From: Margaritispora aquatica | Taxonomy: Eukaryota > Ascomycota > Leotiomycetes > Helotiales > Discinellaceae | Direction of reading: 5' to 3' | DNA length: 64,000 nt | Assembly (NCBI GenBank): GCA_007644065.1 | Contig: VJWN01000007.1 | Location: 1 to 64,000 of the forward strand | In this document: one piece after another, positions 44,293-54,390 of the stretch | Layout: every line of letters starts with the position of its first letter | Numbering within the stretch: position 1 is the stretch's first letter | Program-made: the position numbers and the translations under genes | The notes under the pieces: generated by a model | Seen by the model: the letters and a program-made list of their open reading frames with translations, nothing else | The model's database searches: none | Told to the model about the DNA's origin: nothing

Positions 44293-46051
44293 ATGATGAT
44301 GATCATATTCATTCTGTATTGGGCAATCTTGCTCTCTAGCATATCAGCCGAGTCATTTTCTACCATTACTGTTGCCGAGTTCTCAATCGCAGACTCTCAA
44401 GTCATTCACGCAATAGTGCCAACGGTATCAGGACAAATTGGAGTCAATCCTGTCGTTAGTGATCTAGGTAATCCGAAGTCATACATTGGACAAATCTTTG
44501 GGACAGATACACTGTTCATCACTGTTGTTTCGGTTACTGCATTCGTAAGTTACTTAAAATCACATTGATAAGAGTATTCTGACCACGGTAGACGATTGGA
44601 GATAACACGCAATACCTTACAGGCCCAGCAGCAGCTACCACGACATCAGTTGGTGCTCGGTAGTTTGCACCCTTAAGGGATAAATTCTAATCGAGTGTCT
44701 AGTGGATAGCGACGAACACGTCGTACCTCACAATCACGACAGTTAATCCAACCTCAACCTCAACTATCAAGATCAAGATAGCAACAGCGACCGCGGACTC
44801 AGAAAAGGAGTCAGTGAAAGCGGGTGATGTATCTGTCATCCTTCCGGAAGGTCTAGCATTAGCATTGAAAGCTTCAACGGAGGCTGCTTTGAAATCATGC
44901 AACGTTCCTGCTGCTCTTGTGCGTCGGGAGGTATCCATGAATCGCAGAGATGAAGCAAGCGATTGTAAGTGCTCGCTACACCATATAAGGGTGGATTTTC
45001 TAACTCAACAAGTTGCCGTCTGTCTGGCCAAAATCGGTGTTAATGAGGCCTCCAAGGGCGGCATATTCGATTCATTCGTCGAGTCTGCAGCTTGGGAATC
45101 TGTCGGAGGTACTATCTCAGAGAGTCTTGCGGCATTGACTTCGAGTGTGGCTGGAATTGCCCTCCTAGGTACAGCCGAACGGGCAAAGTATACTGTATAC
45201 ATGGCCGTGGCAATTGCATATGCTGGCGTCTATTGAGAATCTCAAAGCCTCCCTGGACCAAAGACAGGACCAATTGCGAAGGTTGTGCTTCCTGCCGCTG
45301 GGGTAGGAGGATCGCACGTCAAGACAGGATGTGACGATAACGCAAAGAAGAATGCTGACTCGGTAAGAGATCATAGTCCTTCAATGGCATATGATCGCTA
45401 ACAGAACCCAGCCGCTTTGCAAAGGCTATGACTGCGGAAGCAAGAACAATGAGACATGTGTTTTGGTGAGAGATTCTAATCCCTAATTCGAACAGTCTTG
45501 CACATGCTTGAAGTGATTTACGACGCTATTTGTTGCTAACATCACCCCCACAGGTGCCATACGAGAACTGCCCATGTCTCATGGTCGTCCTAATTCCAGA
45601 TCCACAGTATGGCAATATTACCTTCCTCATGGAACAGAAGGACTTTATTGCAAGTCTCTTTTCCGATTTCGAACGCTGTACCATTGTCACAAATACCTAC
45701 ACGGAAAGAGTCGCGGGAGGTGGGCAACCTGTAACTGGTATGATCTGCACGTGTGGTCTTGCTCAACGCGGTGTAATGCTTGCGACTTCTGGGACGTCAA
45801 CAACAACATATTGCGCTGGCGATGAAACTCGGCCAGCAGGATGGAAAACTGTACAAAACAATTTTGGCAACATGATCACCGGGACCTCAGCGACTGTGCT
45901 AGAGGTTCCAGCTTCAACAACAAGCATTGTGTCGTCCAAGATACCTCCGCCACCTACTACGGTGGTGGTTGTAGTAACACCCTCGCCCAAAAGTACTACC
46001 AAGTCTGCCTACGTCGATTGCCAGAGAAAGGAAGCAGCGCCTTTCTGTTGA
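44293..46051 (+). CDS. Secreted cysteine-rich protein, seven exons, unknown family
   Basis: Exons 44293-44544, 44592-44648, 44703-44964, 45013-45168, 45238-45362, 45412-45465 and 45554-46051 join to 467 residues. The signal peptide is MMMIIFILYWAILLSSISA. A Thr/Val-rich N-terminal part (VAEFSIADSQVIHAIVPTV..NTQYLTGPAAATTTS..NTSYLTITTVNP) is followed by a helical, Ala-rich block (EGLALALKASTEAAL; IFDSFVESAAWESVGGTISESLAAL). Then comes a Gly/Lys region and a dense Cys cluster (TGCDD, LCKGYDCGSKNNETC, YENCPC), with more Cys pairs (ICTC, YCAG). The end is a Thr/Pro/Val stalk and DCQRKEAAPFC. All splice sites are GT..AG with 44-88-base introns. It faces the metalloprotease gene divergently across a transposon. 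I do not recognise the family; extracellular location is the only firm inference. Confidence 0.7.
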
Positions 46052-46827
46052 GATGTACAAGTTTTCCAGTTGGGTATCTGGTAAGGGATACGGAGTGAAG
46101 ACACCTTCATCATAAATTGTATTTGGAGAAACCAGTTGTGGCTATTTATGAAGTGTTCTCACTAGCTTTGAATGCAATATACTTTTATATTTGATATTCT
46201 CTTTGCTTTTAGCACAACTATAGAGAATCAGATATTCCTTGACAAGCTTGGGGGGGTCTGCCGTGTCACATCTCTCTTGTGGAATAGTAAACTCGATATT
46301 GATAATACCAGAAATCAACTCTATGCCTGGTATGAGAAGGCCTACTACTGCAACTAATACCTTTATTACTCAGCCTACAAGAGCACAGACCTCAGAAACT
46401 GCCCAGACCTGACTCTATTTCGCGACCATGAAGACGTTGAAAATACAACACGAGCAGATTGAGGATCGAAACTGAACAGCCAAGGTGAGAGGATACAATG
46501 GCAAATAGCCATAAAATGAAGACTCCAGCTTTTATAATGACAATAAACAATTTATTATGAAATATCGGCTACTTCAGGTTTTCCCGAAGCGGGTTATATA
46601 AGGCCAAATCGACGCGATTCCGACTCGGAAATTTTATCCTCCCTTCAACATTCGCAACGCGACTCGACTTCACACACTTCCATCATCAGCATCCACAAAG
46701 CAGATCCTCAAGGCAATCTTCGAAACCCAGAAAAGCAAGTACAAGAATTCTAAGCAGAACTCAAAACGGAAAAAGCAAGGTTGAGCTGAAGACTGTTCGC
46801 ACTCGCCCGACTACAAGGAACAACGAA
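46052..46827. other. Intergenic, promoter of the repeated-exon coiled-coil gene
   Basis: AT-rich on the left. The right end has a TATA box and a CT-rich leader. Confidence 0.5.
46595..46601 (+). promoter_or_regulatory. Probable TATA box
   Basis: TATATAA occurs 227 bases before the start codon at 46828, inside the short GC-flanked sequence GGGTTATATAAGGCC, with a pyrimidine-rich leader downstream. Confidence 0.45.
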
Positions 46828-49230
46828 ATGCCTCGTGGAATTGGGGTAGGAAGAGAGCGCATTGGTGTTTGGTTCGGTGATCTGGACGGCGATCTCGATC
46901 ATCTGGGCCATGAAATCAGGCGCGACTTCAACCACCCTCAGCGGCTTTTCGACCATAATTTCGATGCTCTAGGTATGTCATGTCAAAACTCCTTGACAAA
47001 ATGTGAGGCTAACCACCACGCAGATCTCGATCGCCCTCGCCATTTCGTCAATGCTGCTATGGACGCTATGGGTAAGCATGTTGAGCTTCGTCCTAAGATG
47101 ACATAACACTAACATAACCACAGGTATTCGGGACGCTCCACGCGCCAGAACCGTGCGGACCGCTCCAAGAGGCCCTCGAACTCGTGAACAACGTGCTTGG
47201 GACCGAGGTGAGTTCCACTTGGTTCGCGAAACTCTGGAATCATTGCTGACCAATTTCCAGAGGTTGAAGCTGCTGAGATCAGGCGCAACGCACAGCTCTT
47301 AGAAGGCGAGATCCTGCGCAGTGAAGTTATCGCACGTCAAGAACAACGAGCTCGACTAGCAGATGCTCAGCATGCCCACCATGCTCGCCAACTTCAAAAA
47401 GTCCTTGAAGCTGAGGAAGCTGAATACCTTCACCGCCAGGAATTGAAGGATGGTAAGTTAAGCCATTGTAAATATAGATATCAAGAGCCATTGCTGATCT
47501 GTGTGCAGCTGAGAAACGTCGAAAGGCACAAATCAAAGATGAAGAGAGGACCCGCCAACTTGAAAAGAGTCGTAATGCCGAGAAGGCTCAAAAGGAAAAA
47601 GAGAAAGCTCGTCAACTCCAATTAGCTCGCGATTCTGAGAAGGCTCAAAAGGAGAAAGAGAAGGCTCGCCAAGTTCAAGAAGCTCGAGATGCGAAGGAGA
47701 CTCAAGCCAAGGAGAAGGAGAAGGCTCGCAAAGTCCAAGAAGCTCGTGATGCTGAGGAGGCTCGACGCATCCAACGACAGGAGATGAAGGAAGGTAGGTC
47801 AACTCACTGGAAACCATTGATGTTGAGAGAAGTTTCTAATGGCGTGTGTAGCTGAAAGACGTCGGATGGCCCGAATCAAGAACGAAGAGAAGGTTCGCCA
47901 ATTGCAGGTGGCGCTTGATGCAGAGGAAGCTCAACGCATTCATCAGCTGGAAGTAAAGGATGGTAAGTCAAGTCCCTGAAGATTATGGATATTGAGTTTC
48001 ATGCTAATTGTTTGTGTAGCTGAGAGACATCGTAAGGCTTTCAATGAACACATCCGGGACAAAGAGAATACCCGCCAACAAAGACCAGCCCGCACTGAAG
48101 AATCATCCGAGTCCAGCCGTTCTAGTCGTGGCCCTGAGAATAAGAACGATAAGGCAACTTCATCTCGCCAGCGAGGACGCGACATGTCTCCCGATGAACC
48201 TCATCGTTGTCGCGGTCGCGCTCGTGCTAGTTCACCCCCACGTTCAGGCCGTGAGAGTAACATCGCAACTCCATCTCGTCCCCGCAAACAGAGTGTAGCG
48301 GCTCCTGAGACACGCTTTCCTCGTGTTCGGGACGGCAGTAGTTCGGATAGTGAGGATGATATCGAATTTGCACACCGTCACCCAAGACAGAATGTTGTTG
48401 CCACTGAGTCAACTCGCTCTCGTGCTCCAAACAACCTTGATTCAATGAGTGAGGATGATACAGCAGGTTCATCTCGCCCTCAAAAATCCCAGGCTCGCGC
48501 TCACGCCGACTTGCTTTCTCATTCAGGTCGTCAGAATGGTATCACAGCTACAACTCGTCCTCGGAAACAGAGTGTAGCAGTTGCTAAGCCAACCCGCCCT
48601 GAAGCTTGTGATGACAGTAGCTCGGAAAATGAGGATGACACAGCATCATCATCTCGTGCTCGGGATTCTTGTTCTCGCATTCAAGCTCATACTCATGCCG
48701 AGTCACCTCCTCATCCAAGACGTCAAAATAACGCTGCAACTGCACCTCGTCCTCAAAGACAGAATGTCGCCATCGCCGAGCCACCCCATCATGGTACTCG
48801 CAATGACTCTGCTCCAAGGCGTGAGAATGATGCTGCAGTAGATCCACCGCGCCGTCGAGGACGCAGAGTTTCTTTCGCTGAGCCTCTTGAGGTCAGCGAT
48901 CGTGAGGACTCATCTTGTTCTAGCAGAGACTCTAGCCAAGATACTTGTCGACCCAACATCTCTAACACAGCTTTTCGTTATGTCAGACCCAGCCGAGTTG
49001 CTCGTCGAGAAGTCATTGTGGACGAGCCATCCCGTCATGTCACACCTTCTGGTGGAGATAGCCACAGAGTCAACATCGCCAACAACTCGTCTCATGATGT
49101 CAGACCATCTACTCCATATACTGATCGAGAAGTCATTTCCGATTACGACGATAATGACGGTGAGGAGGATGACGAGCATCTCTTTTTTGAAAGTTTGACC
49201 CGCCATATTCGTTATTACAACAGGATGTGA
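46828..49230 (+). CDS. Coiled-coil, Arg/Ser-rich protein with repeated exons
   Basis: Seven exons (46828-46972, 47024-47071, 47124-47207, 47261-47452, 47509-47793, 47852-47962, 48020-49230) give 691 residues. Every intron is phase 1 and splits a Gly, Glu, Asp or Ala codon. Exons 5, 6 and 7 all begin with the same AE(K/R)RR-type segment, and exons 4, 5 and 6 end with a (L/M/V)K(D/E) segment, so an exon unit has been copied. Exon 5 itself holds inner repeats of AQKEKEKARQ(L/V)Q-type heptads. The first 250 residues form a highly charged coiled coil. The last 400 are low-complexity and rich in R, S, E and H, with recurring SSSDSEDD, PRRQN(V/A)A and PSRHVTPS blocks. There is no signal peptide. Nuclear or cytoskeletal roles are possible, but no family is recognised. 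Confidence 0.75.
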
Positions 49231-50212
49231 ACTCATCGGGGAAGTGATATTGAGAGGGTTCCACCAGGGAGGTGAATACATCCGGACGTTGTATATGACT
49301 GGAGCATGGAGACCTCTAAGTTCATGGGTGGAGGGTAGCAGTTTTCCATGAGGTACGTTTGAGTTGGTAAGGGGGCGTTTGGCGAGTCTTTAAATATACT
49401 TAGCATAGCAAATCAAAATATTTTTAATTGTGTCCTTCGAATTAAAGAGCCTGAGTGTCGTGTGATCATGGCCAGGGAAGGTTTGATATATGCCACAACG
49501 GGTAGAATATAGAAATTTGCATTATTTTTGGGAGAATTCTGTAATCTGAGAAAAGTGAGCATTCAATTGAGTAGTTGTGAAGTTGGATATCACATGAAGT
49601 GAACCACATCAAGAAAGCCACTCACATGTAAACATGCTTGTACGGCCAATAAAAACCCATACAGAGAGTCATCTCAAACTCCTGTCATCTGGATTCTGTG
49701 TATGTACTAGGTAATCCGAAAAATTGGAGACCAAAGTCTTACCAAAAGCCTCCTCGCTCCTATTTGCGAATGCGGGGTTCGAGATCGTGACGTGAGCGGG
49801 GTAGAAACTGAACGCAGTACCAAGACTCACAGCCTCCCCAAAGCTAATCATGCGGCAGTCGATCTTCACCCTAAGCCATGTTCAGCCGTTCATAGCTCCA
49901 ATAACCAATAGTATTCCACCGGAACATCCCTTTCCCTGCTACAACTGCTCTCTGGCCGCTGCCAACATCTGCAGACTATTGGATCGAGCCAATTGTCTCC
50001 TTTATCTGAGAGAATGATGCCTATCACAAAGCGCGGGAAGACCACGCTGTGCCCAGAGCCATGGCACTTGGTAACACATAAGCCAGCACATATATCTTAG
50101 GGCTGCCCTCGAATTCACTTCAATTTGTTATGACTGCTCGCTCATCTCTCCTTGAAGACTGATACTGTAGGAAAAACTTGAAATTAGCCTTACAAGACTG
50201 AAAGAAGCCAAG
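49231..50212. other. Intergenic region with a doubtful short exon
   Basis: A 66-codon minus frame at 49669-49869 contains a protein-like run (SLGTAFSFYPAHVTISNPAF) followed by GTAAGA and a CAG 42 bases further on. I could not find partner exons, so it is not called. Nothing else was seen. Confidence 0.4.
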
Positions 50213-50938
50213 ATGGATCTCAAGCAAGATGAAGACAGAGCTGCAGGATTCATACAATCGATTGATGACCTTACGAACGCAACAAACACTGTCCAGGGAC
50301 CAGTAAGGAACATCGATGCAACGAATGGAGCATTGTTCACTTCTGGGCAAGGGCCAATTGCGGTAAGACTTCTTAAGGGAGAGTGCCAAAGTGGACTCAC
50401 TGCTAATTATCGAACAGCAAGTCAACAGTGCACTGAAAAGCATGACTTTATCTGCCAAGCGATCGCTGAGGAAAACTCAGGTGAGATACTCTAGCTCGTG
50501 GAAACATGATTCATGGCTAACAGGTCGCCAGGGAGCTGAGAAATTTAAAGAGAAAGAAGCTCAGCAATCCATTCTCTCGACCTATAAAGAGGCAAGTTTA
50601 CCACTTCCGCCCTCGCTTTTTTGCTCGGTCTAATTACCACCAACAGTTTATTGCATCTCACACCGAAACTTGCAACACGTTAACTTCCAAGGTCGGCACT
50701 ATCGTGGCAACGGCGCCGTCTGCCAAACTAGCGGTCCGCCAGGCGTTGGCTGAACTGGCTGCTTCAATTGATGTGAGATTGATTGTTTTTTGACTACTGC
50801 TGAGGGAGCGAGCTAATACTCGAGCAGTTGTTCTCTCAGGCTCTTCAGCAACTTATGCCACATGTTGGGAATGAGTTTGCGGCAGAGCATAAGAAGCTTA
50901 CTGCTATGATGCGTGCGACTGTTTTGCGATTTGCTTGA
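50213..50938 (+). CDS. HsbA-like helical protein without signal peptide
   Basis: Exons 50213-50362, 50418-50480, 50532-50591, 50647-50772 and 50840-50938, all phase 0, give 165 residues. Intron 3 appears to start with GC (GAG|GCAAGT), a GC-AG intron; the other donors are GT. The protein is all helix: IQSIDDLTNATNTVQGPVRNI, QVNSALKSMTLSAKRS, EAQQSILSTYKEFIASHTETCNTL, AVRQALAELAASID, ALQQLMPHVGNEFAAEHKKL. Its spacing resembles the hydrophobic surface-binding protein A (HsbA, PF12296) fold of fungal wall proteins. Unlike those, the N-terminus MDLKQDEDRAAG is charged, so either a signal exon lies upstream unseen or the protein is cytosolic. The last acceptor could also be at 50827, adding four residues. 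Confidence 0.65.
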
Positions 50939-51064
50939 AGCAGTTGAGAGATGTAACGACTAGTTGTGATATGCAGGAGATGTTTGATGGCTTAGAATGA
51001 TCTTGTTTGGATATGTTGTGTTTCTACTCGGATACCAATGAATTATATTTCTGCTCTCAATTAT

Positions 51065-52060
51065 TTACCTCATCTTGGAAGCGTATGGCCAGTGGTAATG
51101 TTCCGGTCTGATGATAACCTGGCATGCCAGATCAGCCCAACGAGGCGAGCTGAATGTCTCTGCAAACGGTAGGTTTAGAGTCAGTGTGAGTGGCTTTGGA
51201 AATTTCCTAATGGGTTCGAGCAAGAGGGTTGCGTCTGTAACATTCAACTCTCCCCAATGCTGTGTTTGAAAATACAATGTCACCTCAAGACTGCTGAGAC
51301 CTTCCATGCTGGCGAGGTTGTTCCAAAACGTGACCCACATCTGCCACTGGTACTTTTCGCTAGCTGTGCTTCCTGTGGCTCTACAAGAAGGTGGAAGAGG
51401 CGGATAGTCATGGATTTTGAGTGATATTGCGAGAGTGCGGATCAGGTTTCTGTTTGAGGGAGTGAAAAGTTGAGGAAGATACTCAACGCACGTTGATGTG
51501 GCCGTGAATGAGTTTGTTGAATGCAGGACTGGTAGGGCTTCGTTGTATCTGAGGTTTATGAGACACAGACTCGCGTCTGAAAAGAATGGAGAAACTCACA
51601 TTTGGCGGCAGGTCAAGAGGAGTGAGATGAGATCCGAGGAACGAGAACCTTCCGGAAAACCTGTAAAACAACCTCCGGGTCCATGAATCCTCTCAATCAA
51701 GTCGCATGTCAGAGGATGAATATCAAAACACTTGTTGTGGATAAATCGTGCTTCTTTCAGTCCAAGATGGATTGTCACATCACCAATGCAGAGACGCCAT
51801 ATCTGGTAACGAATCTCACTGGGTAGAGCTGAGAGAAGCCTTGAGGTCTGATTGATTTGTATGACTGCAGTCTTCTGGCGTAGTTTGAACCTCTTTTTGA
51901 TCTTGATATCTCGTGGCTGGTCTTTCTTTTGTAATGGACGGAGGCCGTTGAATCTTTCTGCTCTTTGTCCACACTTTCTGCTGGGCAAGGTCGCAAGAGA
52001 GATGCAAGGAAAGCAAAAGACCCCGATGAGGGCTAAGAAACAGTTTTCGATGAAGCTCAT
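51065..52060 (-). CDS. DUF7730-type protein (copy B)
   Basis: Exons 51600-52060 and 51065-51548 (51-base intron GTGAGT..CAG) give 314 residues. LLSALPSEIRYQIWRLCIGDVTIHL and LLTCRQIYNEALPVLHSTNSF are the two family blocks. The intron lies inside CRQI|Y in phase 2, identical to copy A at 39.9-40.9 kb. The start MSFIENCFLALIGVFCFPC is hydrophobic and may be a membrane or signal segment, and a basic stretch (KKDQPRDIKIKKRFKLRQK) follows. The C-terminal part (EGLSSLEVTLYF, LLEPIRKF) parallels copy A. This is the better match to the family consensus CRQIYNEALP-L-YSTN. Its function is unknown. Confidence 0.84.
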
Positions 52061-54390
52061 GACTACACAGGGTGAGTTGTGTTTTGTGATGGCGTCAAAC
52101 TCAACGTTTCACTAGGAAGCTGAGAGAGAGACAGAGAAGGATTCTGGTGAAGCCTAGCATCACAAGGTTTCAGCCCCAACATTGTCGAGTAATCTGATTG
52201 GTTCCGGTACAAAAGAACAAGCAATATTGATTATCAAATTATTTGGCATTTGGTATTCGTTTATTAAATAAATAAATAAAAAAGGTGCCCAAAGAGGTAT
52301 TCTGGGCTGACTGTTTGATGGGATATAAGGTATTGGGTGTTCAGGTTCATGTTCGTGCAGGCCGACTTCAATTCCATTGTCCAAAGTGCATCTATATATC
52401 ATATATCACGTGATAACATGGGGCTCGACACTTGAGCAGAGTACCTTATCTACCATACCTAACGTGTCCTAAGTAGGTAAGATATTAACTTAGAAGCAAT
52501 CTAAATATCACTCAGATTGAGTTTGTGCCCCGTGATATCTAAGGTACCTCTTTACCGAAGGTACCTTACCTTACCTAAGCACCATAACTTTTGCTAGGTT
52601 CACGTGACAATGCATAATCTCCCCCTCAATTAACTACCTAAACCAAGATCTTTCTTGGCCCGTCTCATCAGGCTTGTTCGTCTTTGCATCTAGTACAGCA
52701 ACCTTGCTACACTGTAAATTTACACAGTATCATTCAAAAGAACGTCTTGTCTCTATTTCAAGTACGTCCACTGTTTAGCCAAAGCAAGGAGAACAGGCCA
52801 TTACGGAGGTCAATATGCCTATGTCACCAGCAATACCGACAATGCATATCACGTTAAGTTCATCCGGACCCATCTCGTCTTTAGTCTCATAATGAAGAAG
52901 CCCATAAATGGCACCGACGATTAAAGCGCCAAGCAGTCAAAAAGCTTATCTGAATTTCCTGGGTAGCCTCTGCGTCCTCCCGCAGCTTGTGGACGTACCT
53001 ACATATCAACTACCTATCCATAGAGCATTGCAACTGTGGCTATATTGCCTTGAAGTGACTCGATCGAGATGCCTGCATGATACGTAGTGCAGGTTGTGTA
53101 CGTCAGTCCAGGCGCTCTGGGTTTTGGGTGGCCTGATGTGCGAATGCATCCAACCTGTGTTTGCTGCAAGTAAATTACATCCATTGGAGACATCATGAGA
53201 AGCGGTGGAAGAATGAAGTTCATCAAAGGACTGTGGATGCGTGATTCTAGAGCTGGACAAACGAGCTGGACCACGAGCTTGCTGTGGCTTCAAGGAAACG
53301 ATACACGTCTAAGATCTTGTCTGTCGCCGTGGCAGGGAAAAGGAAGATTCTAGAAGAGATACTTGCGCAGGCGTGGGTATAATGAGGTGATTCACGGCGA
53401 GATAGGGTGGGTGGGCACTTCATCTCTATTTGTGTTACAACCCGAGCAGGCTAGATCTTGGACAGGAACCGAGCATACCTACGAAGTAAGCATTCGCACC
53501 TCATGCTCATCTGCTCACATGGAAAAACAATCGTATGTTGTTGGTATTCAAGGTAAGGTACTATCGGGTAACGTGATGTCCAGCTATCTGGAACCTCGAA
53601 TGCTTTGATTCTCTATTGCGTCAATCTATGCGTTTTGCTACTTTGCTATTGGCTTTAAGAAACAGGTGGCACATTTCACCCACCTCGGAGCCCAAACATG
53701 CCACACTTGTTGACTGAGTTTATCAATCTACTTGTGATATATGGCTTGAAGTCACGGATGAGCAGACTCAAGTGTCTCTACCTCGAAATATTTCTCAAAT
53801 ATTTACTTCTAGTCCTCCACTTGAATCTTTGTTTGTCGTTGCAGCGGTTATGGATATTAAAAAGGCAGAAAAATCCGCACATACATAAAAGGATTAAACG
53901 TAAGCTCTACTATTCACCATACACAATGTCTTCTGCCATCCATTTATCCTTATCCAACACCTGGTGGTCAAATAGGGGCTGATCAGTCTCGCTTTCCTTC
54001 CTCGCGAACCTGGGCTGGCTCTTTCACAAGATAGGATATCTGGTTACCTTCCCTTACCATCCAGCCCCGTTCACTCAGAGATTCCAGTCATTTCCCCGTT
54101 CGCACGATCCTCCCTCTCTTCATCCTCAACTATAACTACCGCACCTTACTTTACAATTATTTTCTTTCCTACTTGAACTTCGACTACTTTTTCAACTTCA
54201 AGTCCAACTCTTGCCCTCAACTCTGTCGTCCCACCTATCACTCTTGGTTACCTTGCCTTGACAGCACAAACGACTAGCACCTCTTTTTTCTCCTACCAGT
54301 CCTAAGTCTAACTTCAATTCTAACCCCACTTACAGTATTCGCAACTGTACTCTTTTGTCTAGTATTAAAAAGCTTCTTGTCATCTCAATC
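52061..54390. other. Long intergenic region, 2.3 kb
   Basis: The left part holds an AT-rich tetranucleotide run near 52260 and a cluster of TACCT/AGGTA pentamers at about 52440-52585. The right 400 bases before 54391 are very pyrimidine-rich, which fits a long leader of the ATPase gene. Several 80-95-codon frames (52160-52402, 53006-53293, 53363-53608) overlap on opposite strands and show no motif. Confidence 0.5.

Noticed and set aside
53006..53608. Frames of 80-95 codons upstream of the ATPase
   Set aside because: Two overlapping minus frames and one plus frame compete in the same DNA with no motif.
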